The notes below the pieces were generated by a model. That model was not told where the DNA came from. It made no database searches and was given only the letters and a program-made list of their open reading frames with translations. 64,000 bases of DNA, from positions 62,001-126,000 of the forward strand of contig JBNKOE010000008.1 of NCBI GenBank assembly GCA_050294475.1. Direction: 5' to 3'. Position 1 is the stretch's first letter. The number at the start of each line of letters is the position of its first letter. The position numbers and the translations under genes are program-made. The DNA comes from Thalassobellus sp050294475 (GTDB lineage: Bacteria > Bacteroidota > Bacteroidia > Flavobacteriales > Flavobacteriaceae). This document shows positions 44,560 through 53,435 of the stretch, piece by piece.

Positions 44560-45417
44560 TTATTTTTTATATGCTACCACATTTTGTTTTGAAGTACCTA
44601 GACCTTCAATACCAAGTTCTACAACGTCACCTGGTTTTAAGTATACTGGTGGATTTAAGCCAAGACCAACGCCAAAAGGTGTTCCTGTAGAGATAATATC
44701 ACCTGGTAACAAGGTCATAAATTGACTAATATGACTAATTGATTGTTGAATATTAAAAATAAAGTCGGAAGTCGAGCTATTTTGCATCACTTCACCATTT
44801 AGTTTTAACCATAAATTTAAATTATTAGGATCTTTAATCTCATCTGTAGTTGCAATAAACGGACCGATAGGAGCGAAGGTATCGCAACTTTTTCCTTTAA
44901 CCCATTGTCCTGAGCGTTCTAATTGAAAAGCACGTTCGCTAACATCGTTATGCAATACGTAACCAGCAATATGATTAAAAACATCGGCTTCATCTACATA
45001 AGACGCTTTTTTACCTATAACAACAGATAATTCAACTTCCCAATCGGTTTTAGTACTTCCTTTAGGAATGATGATATCATCGTTTGGACCAACAATAGCA
45101 GAAGTTGCTTTAAAAAATAATACAGGTTCTTTAGGAACTTCCATACCAGCTTCAGCAGCATGTTGGGCATAATTTAAGCCAATGCATACAATTTTTGAAG
45201 GTCTTGTTAATGGCGCTCCTAAGCGTACATTATCATCAACTTCAGGACAACTAGATTGATTTGTTTCTAACCAAGTTTTTAATTTTTCAATACCATTATT
45301 TCCAAAAAAATCTTCGTTATAATCACTTCCAAAAGCAGAAACATCTAGTCTTGTACCGTTTGCTAATTGAACGCCTGGTTTTTCTTTATTGACGTCTCCA
45401 AATCGTATTAATTTCAT
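44560..45417 (-). CDS. Fumarylacetoacetate-hydrolase-family enzyme, probable 2,4-diketo-3-deoxy-L-fuconate hydrolase
   Basis: The 285-residue enzyme has the FAH C-terminal fold: IVCIGLNYAQHAAEAG, the metal ligands in TDWEVELSVVIGK and AGYVLHNDVSER, the substrate loop KSCDTFAPIGP and ISTGTPFGVG. In the oxidative L-fucose pathway this family cleaves 2,4-diketo-3-deoxy-L-fuconate into pyruvate and L-lactate. The gene lies between an SDR gene and lutABC, which matches that role exactly. Family is certain; the specific substrate is inferred from context. Confidence 0.85.
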   Translation of the reverse strand: MKLIRFGDVNKEKPGVQLANGTRLDVSAFGSDYNEDFFGNNGIEKLKTWLETNQSSCPEVDDNVRLGAPLTRPSKIVCIGLNYAQHAAEAGMEVPKEPVLFFKATSAIVGPNDDIIIPKGSTKTDWEVELSVVIGKKASYVDEADVFNHIAGYVLHNDVSERAFQLERSGQWVKGKSCDTFAPIGPFIATTDEIKDPNNLNLWLKLNGEVMQNSSTSDFIFNIQQSISHISQFMTLLPGDIISTGTPFGVGLGLNPPVYLKPGDVVELGIEGLGTSKQNVVAYKK

Positions 45418-45436
45418 CTTCTATCTATTTTAATTC

Positions 45437-46219
45437 TTAATTTCCGTTTAATGTTACAAAACCGCCATCAATGGCGTAGTTTGAGCCTGTAATAAAACCT
45501 GCTTCGTCAGAGCATAAAAACAAGGTTAAATCGGCTATTTCTTGAGTACTTCCCATACGACCAATAGGCTGTGTTTTCGATAATTTATCAAACATTTCTG
45601 CTTCTTTTCCTGGGTAGTTGTTTTTTATAAAACCATCAACAAAAGGTGTATGTACTCTTCCTGGTGCAATACAATTACAACGAATGCCTTCGTTTATATA
45701 GTCTTTAGCTATAGAATAAGTCATAGTAAGAACTGCGCCTTTGGTCATGGAATATGCAAATCTGTCATTTATTCCAACTGTTGAAGCAATAGATGCTAGA
45801 TTTAAAATAACTCCACCACCATTACTTTTTAATGAAGGAATAGCAGCTTTTATACAATTATAAACACCTTTAATGTTTACATTATATAAGCGATCTAAAT
45901 CAGCTTCTTCAACACTTTCAATATTACCAACATGAGCAATACCAGCATTGTTTATTAAAATGTCAATTTTTTCACTTTGTGTGATGTTATTAATAATATC
46001 AACCACATTTTGTTGGTTAGCAACATCACATTTGTGAGCTTGACCTTGTTCATTTATATTTTTTATTTCAGAAACAGTTTCGTTTGCTGCTTCTATATTG
46101 AAATCTAAAATATGAACTTTTGCACCTTGCTTAGCAAAGGTTAATGAAATAGCTTTTCCTATACCACTTCCTCCACCAGTAACAATCGCTACTTTGTTTT
46201 TTAAACTGAATTTTGTCAT
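45437..46219 (-). CDS. SDR oxidoreductase, probable 2-keto-3-deoxy-L-fuconate dehydrogenase
   Basis: With the start at 46219 (MTKFSLKNKVAIVTGGGSGIG) the product is 260 residues; the upstream in-frame extension is not SDR-like. It shows the classical SDR features: TGGGSGIG for NAD(H), NNAGIAHVG, the catalytic Ser in LASIASTVG and Tyr-Lys in YSMTKGA, then the C-terminal GSNYAIDGG. In the fucose pathway such an enzyme oxidises 2-keto-3-deoxy-L-fuconate before the FAH-family step encoded 20 bases downstream. First gene of the FAH-lutABC operon. Confidence 0.82.
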   Translation of the reverse strand: MTKFSLKNKVAIVTGGGSGIGKAISLTFAKQGAKVHILDFNIEAANETVSEIKNINEQGQAHKCDVANQQNVVDIINNITQSEKIDILINNAGIAHVGNIESVEEADLDRLYNVNIKGVYNCIKAAIPSLKSNGGGVILNLASIASTVGINDRFAYSMTKGAVLTMTYSIAKDYINEGIRCNCIAPGRVHTPFVDGFIKNNYPGKEAEMFDKLSKTQPIGRMGSTQEIADLTLFLCSDEAGFITGSNYAIDGGFVTLNGN

Positions 46220-46391
46220 TGTTTTATAATGATTTATCTTGATAATTAATGTTGAATCTAATAAGTAGAAAAAACACCGATACAATAATACAGGTTAAAT
46301 ACAGGCGAATCTTCCTAAAATTTGATTTATTATGATACTATTTTTGCATTAAACGAATAGTATGGGTTTTTTATGCAATCTATTAATCTGT

Positions 46392-47276
46392 TTAACTAAT
46401 TTGTTTTGAAGCTTCATTTTCATGATTTTTTACATAAACAGAAGGTGTACAATTCATTATTAATTTAAACTGCCTGTTGAAATTTGAAATATTATTAAAA
46501 CCAGATTCGTAGCAAATTGCAGCGATATTAAATTTGTTTTCGAGTAGTAATTTACAAGCATAACCAATACGAATTTCTGATACGTAACGCGAAAATGTTT
46601 TACGATTAATACGTTTAAAAAAACGACTGAAGGCAGATGCATTCATATGTGCAATTTTAGCAGCCTCTTCAAGACTTATGTTTTTATTGAAGTTTTTAAA
46701 AATATAGGCTTGTACTTTGTCTTGCGTATCACTTTTTGTGGCATTAAATGAATTTATAAAACCGAGACTAGATAAGCGTTTAACTTCTTTATGTTTTGCT
46801 AGTTTATTAAGTATTTTTAAAAAAGACATGGTTTTATCAAAGCCATCTAGTTCTAGCATATTTTGAATATCATGAATGATACTTTTGTCTGTATTCAAGA
46901 ATTTTAAACCAAAGCGCGCGCGTTCAAAAAGTTCTAAAAGGTGAATCATTTCGGGGGTTTCAAAAAATGTTTGACCCAGATAATCTTGCTTAAAATGTAT
47001 AGCGATGGCTTTAGCAGATTGTTTCGGACTTTTTTTAAAATAGTCTTCATCATTCAACCACATATGTGGCAAGTTTTTCCCTATGAGTACAATATCTCCA
47101 ACGCCAAATTTTTCTATACTATCACCAATAAAACAGGTGCCTTCGCTTTTAAGAACAACAACAAGTTCTAATTCTGGATGATAATGCCATATTTTTAAAA
47201 AGTATGGATATTCATTTACTTTCGTTGTAAAAGAACTGTTTGTAAGATTGCTTCTGTCTAATAAATGAAGTTTCAT
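46392..47276 (-). CDS. AraC-family transcription regulator
   Basis: The 294-residue protein has an N-terminal cupin-like sensing domain (YHPELELVVVLKSEGTCFIG, then GVGDIVLIGKNLPHMW) and two C-terminal AraC helix-turn-helix units from about 185: NISLEEAAKIAHMNASAFSR and FNIAAICYESGFNNISNFNRQFK. It lies between the minus-strand SDR/FAH/lut operon and the LacI gene and is likely an activator of one of the fucose blocks. A 172-base gap separates it from the SDR start. Effector unknown. Confidence 0.88.
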   Translation of the reverse strand: MKLHLLDRSNLTNSSFTTKVNEYPYFLKIWHYHPELELVVVLKSEGTCFIGDSIEKFGVGDIVLIGKNLPHMWLNDEDYFKKSPKQSAKAIAIHFKQDYLGQTFFETPEMIHLLELFERARFGLKFLNTDKSIIHDIQNMLELDGFDKTMSFLKILNKLAKHKEVKRLSSLGFINSFNATKSDTQDKVQAYIFKNFNKNISLEEAAKIAHMNASAFSRFFKRINRKTFSRYVSEIRIGYACKLLLENKFNIAAICYESGFNNISNFNRQFKLIMNCTPSVYVKNHENEASKQIS

Positions 47277-47342
47277 ATATTGATACTTAGAGTACTAAAA
47301 TAATATTTATTATTAAATAAAAGCAAAAAAAGTATTAGAGTT

Positions 47343-48374
47343 TTATTTACTTATTTTTAAAGAAGAATCCCTAATAACGAGTTCAGAATCTATAATAGTA
47401 TTGTTTAATTTGGGAGACCAATTAGGAGTATTTACTCTTTTTAAAAATGTTTCAGCAGCTAATTGTCCTATGGTTTCACTACGTTGATTGATAGTGGTTA
47501 TAGAAGGTTTTACAAACGATGTAAAAGTTTCATTACTAAAGCCTACTAACGCAATATCTTGCGGAACTCGAATATTGTTTTCTTCCAGAATTTGAAGTGC
47601 ACCCATTGCAGCAAAATCACTAGCAGCATATACTGCATCTGGTTTTTCAGGAAGTTTTAATAATTGTTTCATAATTTTCCGACCATCTTCAATATATAAA
47701 GTACTTTCTGAAATTAATTCTTCATCAATTGGTAATTTATGTTTTAAAAGAGCATCTTTATAGCCTGCGATTCTGTTTTTATAAATTCTAGTATGACTAT
47801 GCCCGCCAATATGTGCAATTCTTTTGCATCCTTGGTTTTTAAGATGTTCAATAATTTTAAAACTGCTTTGGTAATCGTCAATTCCTATATAATCTACATC
47901 TAAGGCATCTTCACCACGATCAAACATAATTAAGGGCGTGCCATTAGCTTTTATTTTTTCAAAATGATCCAATGTTTTTGTCTCATTAGCCATAGATGCT
48001 ATAATGCCATCCACTTGAGTTAACAGTAAGGATTCTATGTTTTTACATTCTCTTGCGTAAGATTCGTTAGATTGCGTAATGATGATGTTGTAGCCTTCTT
48101 TACTAAGTACATTTTCAATTTTTTCAACAATAGAGGAGAAAAAATGACTATTCGCCCTTGGTATCAAGACACCAACCAAATTACTTTTTCCCTTTCGTAA
48201 AGCTGTTGCTATATGGTTTGGTTGGTAATTTAAAGTTTTAGCAACTTGTTTAACAGCTATTTTTGTTTTATCGCTAATTCGAGGGTGATTGTTTAAAGCT
48301 TTAGACACCGCCGATGGTGTAATGTTTAAAGCTTCAGCAATATCTTTTATGGTTATTTTCTTTTTATTTTTCAA
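47343..48374 (-). CDS. LacI-family transcription regulator of the fucose block
   Basis: The 343-residue protein starts MKNKKKITIKDIAEALNITPS with a LacI DNA-binding domain (AVSKALNNHPRISDKTK), followed by the periplasmic-binding-protein-like sensor (LVGVLIPRANSHFFSSIVEKIE, PDAVYAASDFAAMGALQIL). The gene has its own -7 box at 48406-48413 that overlaps the palindrome at 48388-48409, which points to autorepression. It is divergent from the alcohol dehydrogenase of the plus-strand fucose operon. Paralogue of the regulator at 40717, about equal in length. Confidence 0.9.
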   Translation of the reverse strand: MKNKKKITIKDIAEALNITPSAVSKALNNHPRISDKTKIAVKQVAKTLNYQPNHIATALRKGKSNLVGVLIPRANSHFFSSIVEKIENVLSKEGYNIIITQSNESYARECKNIESLLLTQVDGIIASMANETKTLDHFEKIKANGTPLIMFDRGEDALDVDYIGIDDYQSSFKIIEHLKNQGCKRIAHIGGHSHTRIYKNRIAGYKDALLKHKLPIDEELISESTLYIEDGRKIMKQLLKLPEKPDAVYAASDFAAMGALQILEENNIRVPQDIALVGFSNETFTSFVKPSITTINQRSETIGQLAAETFLKRVNTPNWSPKLNNTIIDSELVIRDSSLKISK

Positions 48375-48387
48375 AAAAAAGTATAAG

Positions 48388-48409
48388 TTTGTTCAAACGA
48401 TTGAACAAA
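48388..48409. promoter_or_regulatory. LacI-type operator O1
   Basis: Perfect 9-base arms TTTGTTCAA and TTGAACAAA flank a central ACGA, giving a 22-base near-palindrome with the central CG typical of LacI-family operators. It lies 14-35 bases upstream of the regulator's own start and overlaps its -7 box. Confidence 0.75.
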
Positions 48410-48413
48410 GATA
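48406..48413 (-). promoter_or_regulatory. -7 box of the fucose-block LacI gene
   Basis: On the minus strand the sequence reads TATCTTTG, an exact TAnnTTTG box. Transcription would start around 48400, inside operator O1, about 25 bases before the ATG at 48374. Confidence 0.6.
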
Positions 48414-48451
48414 ATTCATTCTTTTTTAATAGAAAAAATGACTGTTTATAG

Positions 48452-48465
48452 TTTAATCGATTAAA
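48452..48465. promoter_or_regulatory. LacI-type operator O2
   Basis: TTTAATCGATTAAA is a perfect 14-base palindrome with central CG, placed about 85 bases before the alcohol dehydrogenase start and 55 bases from O1. It is well placed for control of the plus-strand fucose operon. A 10-base core of it recurs at 53141-53150. Confidence 0.7.
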
Positions 48466-48547
48466 ATAACCAACAATACCAGTTGTTGTTTGAAATTATT
48501 AAGTTAATTTCAAATGGTAAAAGGTATAACCACAACTAAATAAAAGG

Positions 48548-49558
48548 ATGAAGTACATTGTTTGTGAAAAACCAGGAGAGTTCATTTTAAAAGAGAAAGA
48601 AGCTCCAATTAGAAAAGAAGGAGAGGCTTTATTGAAAATAAACAAAGTAGGTATTTGTGGAACAGATTTACATGCCTATGGAGGAAATCAAGCTTTTTTC
48701 ACATATCCAAGAATTTTAGGTCACGAGTTAGCTTCAGAAGTATTAGAAATTGATGCTAATGAAAAAGGTATTAAAGCAGGAGATAAAGTTGTTGTGATGC
48801 CTTATGTAAGTTGTGGAGAATGTATAGCGTGTAAAAATGAAAAAACAAATTGCTGTACAAATATAAGAGTACTTGGGGTGCATGCAGATGGAGGCATGCA
48901 AGAACAAATTTCTGTACCTGCTAATATTTTATTGCCTGCTAATAATTTATCTGATAACGAAATGGCTATTGTTGAACCTTTAGCTATTGGAGCACATGCA
49001 GTAAGAAGAGCTGGTATTAAAGCAGGAGAAACTGTCGCCGTTGTTGGTTGCGGACCTATTGGTATTGGTATCATGAAATTAGCTCAAATTGCTGGTGCCA
49101 AAGTGATTGCTATTGATATGAATGAGCAACGTTTAGCTTATGCTAAAGAAAAAATAGGTGTTGATTATATAGTGAAAGCAGGAGAAACTGCTGTGAAGGT
49201 TATTTCAGAAATTACTAATGGCGATTTATGTACAGCGGTATTTGATGCTTCTGGAAATAAATTTGCGTTAGAAACTTGCCCAAGTTATATGTCTCATGGC
49301 GGGCGATTTGTTTTAGTAGGTTTGTCAAAAGGAGATTTAACTTATAATCATCCAGCGGTACATGCCAAAGAAATGACTTTAATGTGTAGCAGAAATGCAA
49401 CTACCGAAGATTTTGAGCATGTAATAAGTGTTCTTAATCAATTCCCAACAGATTCTTTTATAACGCATTCTGTTCCTTATACAGATATGATAGCCCATTT
49501 TGATAGTTGGTTAAACCCTGAAACAGGAGTTATAAAAGCAACCGTAAGTTTTAATTAA
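48548..49558 (+). CDS. Zinc-dependent alcohol dehydrogenase (MDR family), sugar-acid context
   Basis: The 336-residue enzyme has catalytic-zinc and fold motifs KVGICGTDLHAYGG (Cys near 37), GHELASEV near 57-64, the structural-zinc cysteines CGECIACKNEKTNCC near 88-102, and the NAD-binding VAVVGCGPIGIGI. Relatives oxidise polyols or sugar acids. In this operon it lies before the lactonase and fucose dehydrogenase, so it may act on L-fucose, L-fuconate or a similar intermediate; its place in the pathway is not settled. First gene of the plus-strand operon, under O1/O2. Confidence 0.8.
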   Translation: MKYIVCEKPGEFILKEKEAPIRKEGEALLKINKVGICGTDLHAYGGNQAFFTYPRILGHELASEVLEIDANEKGIKAGDKVVVMPYVSCGECIACKNEKTNCCTNIRVLGVHADGGMQEQISVPANILLPANNLSDNEMAIVEPLAIGAHAVRRAGIKAGETVAVVGCGPIGIGIMKLAQIAGAKVIAIDMNEQRLAYAKEKIGVDYIVKAGETAVKVISEITNGDLCTAVFDASGNKFALETCPSYMSHGGRFVLVGLSKGDLTYNHPAVHAKEMTLMCSRNATTEDFEHVISVLNQFPTDSFITHSVPYTDMIAHFDSWLNPETGVIKATVSFN

Positions 49559-49569
49559 AAAAGACTAAA

Positions 49570-50400
49570 ATGATAATAGACGCTCATCAACATTTCTGGA
49601 ATTACAATCCCGTTAAACATGAATGGATTGATGATGATATGGCAGCTATTCGTCGTGATTTTTTACCTTCAGATTTAGAAAAAGTCTATAATGAAAATAG
49701 TATTGATGGTTGTGTAGCTGTTCAAGCTGATCAAACTTTAGCAGAAACGGATTTTTTAGTGCAATTAGCTTCCGAGAATGATTTTATTAAAGGTATCGTT
49801 GGTTGGGTAGATTTACGGGGTGATACTATTGATATAGATTTAGAAAAATATAGCACATTTAATAAAGTAAAAGGTTTTAGGCATGTGGTACAGGGAGAAC
49901 CCGATCATAATTTTGTGTTGCGTTCTGATTTCTTAAGAGGTATTTCAAAATTAGAAAAACATAATTATACTTATGATATTTTAATTTTTCCGCACCAATT
50001 AGGAGCAACTTTAGAGTTTGTTAAACGTTTTCCTAATCAGAAATTTGTTATCGATCATATTGCTAAACCATATATAAAAGATGATTTTTTTGATGGTTGG
50101 GCATTGGTAATGCAAGAAATAGCTAAACAAGAAAACGTGTATTGTAAGCTTTCAGGAATGATAACGGAAGCAGACTATAATACTTGGACACCAAAACAGC
50201 TAGAGCCTTATATGGATTTAGTTTTAAATGCTTTTGGGACAAAGCGAGTTATGTTTGGTTCCGATTGGCCTGTTTGCTTGGTGGCAGGAAATTATTCGCA
50301 AGTAAAATCAATTGTAACAAACTTTATAGCTAACCTTTCTGAAGCTGAACAAGAGGCTATTATGGGAGAAAATGCTATTCAGTTTTATAATTTAAAATAA
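49570..50400 (+). CDS. Amidohydrolase, probable L-fuconolactonase
   Basis: The 276-residue enzyme has the amidohydrolase-2 layout: the metal pair in IIDAHQHFWNY at 2-12, FRHVVQGEPDHNF, KFVIDHIAKP near 161-170 and VMFGSDWPVC near 228-237. Homologues in oxidative fucose and rhamnose pathways hydrolyse the sugar lactone to the acid, and the Campylobacter jejuni fucose locus contains an equivalent (Cj0487). It is 11 bases after the dehydrogenase stop and 7 bases before the SDR gene. Confidence 0.85.
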   Translation: MIIDAHQHFWNYNPVKHEWIDDDMAAIRRDFLPSDLEKVYNENSIDGCVAVQADQTLAETDFLVQLASENDFIKGIVGWVDLRGDTIDIDLEKYSTFNKVKGFRHVVQGEPDHNFVLRSDFLRGISKLEKHNYTYDILIFPHQLGATLEFVKRFPNQKFVIDHIAKPYIKDDFFDGWALVMQEIAKQENVYCKLSGMITEADYNTWTPKQLEPYMDLVLNAFGTKRVMFGSDWPVCLVAGNYSQVKSIVTNFIANLSEAEQEAIMGENAIQFYNLK

Positions 50401-50407
50401 AAGTATC

Positions 50408-51199
50408 ATGGATTTAGGTTTAAAAGGAAAAGTGGTGGTTGTAACTGGAGCTGCTGGAATTAAAGGCAGTATTGGAGAAACCATAGTACAGCATTTAGCA
50501 GCAGAAGGTGCTATACCTGTTATTGTATGTCGTAACGATCGCGGATTTGGATATGAAAAAGCATTACAAGAACAAGGCATTGATGCTTTATTTGTAAAAA
50601 CAGATTTATCTGATTATAAACAAATAGAAGAAGCTGCAAAAGTTATAGAAAACAAGTACGGTAGAGTAGATGCGCTTATAAATAATGTAGGGGTTAATGA
50701 TGGCGCTGGTTTAGATGCTTCTATGGAAGATTTTATGTATTCATTAAAGTTAAATTTAGTAAGTTTTTATGCTATGACTAAGTATTGTTTACCAATGATT
50801 AAAAAAGTTAAAGGAAATATTTTAAATATTGGTTCAAAAGTAGCACTTACTGGGCAAGGAGGAACTTCTGGTTATGCCGCAGCTAAAGGTGGTGTTTATG
50901 GATTAACACGAGAATGGGCTGTTGATTTAATTAAGTATGGTATTCGGTCAAATGCTATTGTAATTGCCGAGAGTTGGACACCAGCCTATGATAATTGGAT
51001 TAAAACGTTAGAAAATGGAGAAGAAAAGCTTCAATCAATTATTAAAAAAATCCCTTTAGAAAACAGAATGACAACGCCTTCAGAAATAGCAGATCAATGT
51101 TTATTTACAATTTCTGAGAAATCATCACATACTACAGGTCAATTTATTACCGTTGATGGAGGATATGTTCACTTAGATCGAGCATTACTAACAGAATAA
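50408..51199 (+). CDS. SDR oxidoreductase, probable L-fucose dehydrogenase
   Basis: The 263-residue SDR has an altered glycine loop, VVVTGAAGIKGSIGETI, longer than the usual TGxxxGIG, then NNVGVNDGAG, the catalytic serine region LNIGSKVAL and Tyr-x-x-x-Lys in SGYAAAKGG. The end GQFITVDGGYVHLDRALL is typical. In the C. jejuni fucose operon the SDR FucX (Cj0485) oxidises L-fucose beside the same partners (lactonase, FucP, mutarotase), and that order strongly supports L-fucose as substrate here. Activity itself is inference. Confidence 0.82.
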   Translation: MDLGLKGKVVVVTGAAGIKGSIGETIVQHLAAEGAIPVIVCRNDRGFGYEKALQEQGIDALFVKTDLSDYKQIEEAAKVIENKYGRVDALINNVGVNDGAGLDASMEDFMYSLKLNLVSFYAMTKYCLPMIKKVKGNILNIGSKVALTGQGGTSGYAAAKGGVYGLTREWAVDLIKYGIRSNAIVIAESWTPAYDNWIKTLENGEEKLQSIIKKIPLENRMTTPSEIADQCLFTISEKSSHTTGQFITVDGGYVHLDRALLTE

Positions 51200-51274
51200 G
51201 CGTGCATTTAACATTTATTTTTTTATCAATACTTTTTTAGTAATATTGTTATCACCAACTAATTAATAATAAGA

Positions 51275-52615
51275 ATGAGTAAAACACCTAAGATTCCTGT
51301 AGTTTCAAAAAGCATTATAGTTCCTTTTATTTTAGTCACCTCTTTATTTGCCTTGTGGGGTTTTGCCAACGCAGTAACAGATCCTATGGTAAATGCCTTT
51401 AAAAAGGTTTTAGAGCTATCAAATACGCAAGCTTCTTGGGTTCAAATGGCATTTTATGGTGGTTATTTTTGTATGGCATTGCCAGCAGCTATGTTTATGC
51501 GCAAATATTCTTATAAAGTGGGAGTGTTAATAGGGTTAGGCTTGTATGCAGGAGGTGCATTATTATTTTATCCAGCAGCTATAACTGAAAAATTTTGGTT
51601 TTTTTGTTTAGGTTTATATGTATTAACATTTGGATTGGCTTTTTTAGAAACTGCAGCAAATCCTTATATTTTAGCTATGGGAGCAAAAGAAACAGCTACC
51701 CAGCGTTTAAATTTAGCACAATCTGTAAATCCAATAGGATTGATTGCAGGTTTATTGGTGGCAAAGTTTTTTGTATATGATAATTTACAATCTGATGATA
51801 TTGCAGATTTTGGTGCTTTAGATGAAGCCAAAAGAGCTATGATTAGGGTGGCAGATTTGGCGGTAATTCGTGATCCTTATGTCATTTTAGGTTTAGTGAT
51901 TTTAGCTGTATTTGTTTTGTTTTTAATTAATAAAATGCCACAGTCTAAAGAAGAAGGCTCTATGCCAAGTTTAGGAGGAACTTTTTCTAAGTTGTTTGGT
52001 AATAGTAAATATGTTTTAGGTGTTTTAGCTCAAATATTATATGTTGGTGCGCAAATTATGACATGGACTTACATTTATCAATATGCTGAAGCTATTGATT
52101 TGGCTAATGTAGATGTTTTAGGATATGAAAAGATTGATGTGTTTTCATATCAGTTTTTAGCTTTTATATTATTCACTGTAGGCCGTATTGTGGGGACTGC
52201 TATGCTACGTTTTATGAGTCCAGGAAAATTGTTAATGTCTTTCGCTTTATTAGCAGTTGTATTTGTAGCTGGAACGATGTTTATTCAAGGTATGTTTGGA
52301 TTATATAGTTTAGTCTGCATTTCTTTTTGTATGTCTTTAATGTTTCCAACAATATATGGTATAGCGTTAGGTGATTTAACCGAAGAACAATCTAAAGTAG
52401 GATCTGCAGGATTAGTTATGGCAATTGTAGGAGGTGCTTTATTGCCTATGTTACAAGGTGTGATAATTGATGCTGGAGGAAATGGTGTTGCCGATACTAC
52501 AATAATGGGGGTTTCAGAGGTTAGTTTTTCTTTTGTATTACCTCTAGTTTGTTTTGTCTATATTGCTTGGTATGGAATGCATGTTTTTAAGAAACATGAA
52601 GTAAAAATTAATTAA
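51275..52615 (+). CDS. fucP: L-fucose:H+ symporter of the MFS
   Basis: The 446-residue protein has about 12 membrane helices and the FucP pattern near the N terminus, VTSLFALWGFANAVTDPMV at about 17-35, and QASWVQMAFYGGYFCMALPAA, then FLETAANPYILAMGAKETA. FucP carries L-fucose into the cytoplasm with a proton. A related flavobacterial transporter may accept galactose as well, and no other galactose carrier is visible in the window. It lies 75 bases after the SDR stop in the same operon. Confidence 0.88.
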   Translation: MSKTPKIPVVSKSIIVPFILVTSLFALWGFANAVTDPMVNAFKKVLELSNTQASWVQMAFYGGYFCMALPAAMFMRKYSYKVGVLIGLGLYAGGALLFYPAAITEKFWFFCLGLYVLTFGLAFLETAANPYILAMGAKETATQRLNLAQSVNPIGLIAGLLVAKFFVYDNLQSDDIADFGALDEAKRAMIRVADLAVIRDPYVILGLVILAVFVLFLINKMPQSKEEGSMPSLGGTFSKLFGNSKYVLGVLAQILYVGAQIMTWTYIYQYAEAIDLANVDVLGYEKIDVFSYQFLAFILFTVGRIVGTAMLRFMSPGKLLMSFALLAVVFVAGTMFIQGMFGLYSLVCISFCMSLMFPTIYGIALGDLTEEQSKVGSAGLVMAIVGGALLPMLQGVIIDAGGNGVADTTIMGVSEVSFSFVLPLVCFVYIAWYGMHVFKKHEVKIN

Positions 52616-52691
52616 TAATTATGAAGCATTCATAGCTAAACTATTAAATGAATGTTATATCTAATTAATAAAAAACAATAATTATAAACAA

Positions 52692-53021
52692 ATGAAAAAG
52701 TTTTTCCTTTTTTGTGATTTAAAAGATGATGCTAAATTAATTGAAGAATATAAAGATTATCATAAATCTGTTTGGCCAGAAATAATACAAAGTATTAAAG
52801 ATTCTGGTATAGAAAACATGGAGATCTATAATAATGGTAATAGATTATTTATGATTATTGAAGCTTGTGATACTTTTTCTTTTGAAGTTAAGGCTAAATT
52901 AGATGCATCTAACCCTAAAGTACAAGAATGGGAAGATTTAATGTGGAAATACCAACAAAAGATTCCATGGGCTAAAGAGGGAGAGAAATGGCTTCCTATG
53001 GAGCAAATTTTTAAGCTATAA
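52692..53021 (+). CDS. L-rhamnose/L-fucose mutarotase-type protein
   Basis: The 109-residue protein matches the RhaM fold: MKKFFLFCDLKDDAKLIEEYKDYHKSVWPEI (split here) with the histidine of YHKSVWPE near 26, then NMEIYNNGNRLFMIIEA and the C-terminal EWEDLMWKYQQKIPWAKEGEKW. It interconverts sugar anomers, and a homologue in the C. jejuni fucose locus (Cj0488) serves L-fucose. Last gene of the plus-strand fucose operon, 76 bases after fucP. Confidence 0.85.
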   Translation: MKKFFLFCDLKDDAKLIEEYKDYHKSVWPEIIQSIKDSGIENMEIYNNGNRLFMIIEACDTFSFEVKAKLDASNPKVQEWEDLMWKYQQKIPWAKEGEKWLPMEQIFKL

Positions 53022-53140
53022 ATTTATTATTCAGAATTTATTAATGATAAGTTAATTACTTAATAAGTTCTATAACTTATTTTTTAATAGAATAAGAATT
53101 AACTATAACCAATTTAACTTAAGCTAAAAATTTTAAAATT

Positions 53141-53150
53141 TAATCGATTA
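53141..53150. promoter_or_regulatory. Operator-like palindrome TAATCGATTA
   Basis: A perfect 10-base palindrome that equals the core of operator O2 at 48452-48465. It lies 120 bases beyond the mutarotase stop, 1.2 kb before the secreted-protein gene. It may extend the LacI regulon to the glycosidase cluster, but the distance makes this uncertain. Confidence 0.4.
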
Positions 53151-53435
53151 CTAAAAATCGTTTTAATAAATTTTCTACTACTTTAATCATTAGAATGATC
53201 CGATGCTTGCGACTAGTGTTGGATAAAGATATTCAAATTTGTTTTTATGAGTACATATATTCATAAAAGTTATAATAAAAGTTTGTTGTTATATCATTTG
53301 GTTTGTCCTAAAAAAATATAGGATAAAAGTTTTGACAGCAGAAGTTCCTCAAACATTACAATATATATGATTAAAGATATTTTGCATGCTATTATAAGAT
53401 TCATTTTTTAGAGATAGCATGGGATGATGATCTCG

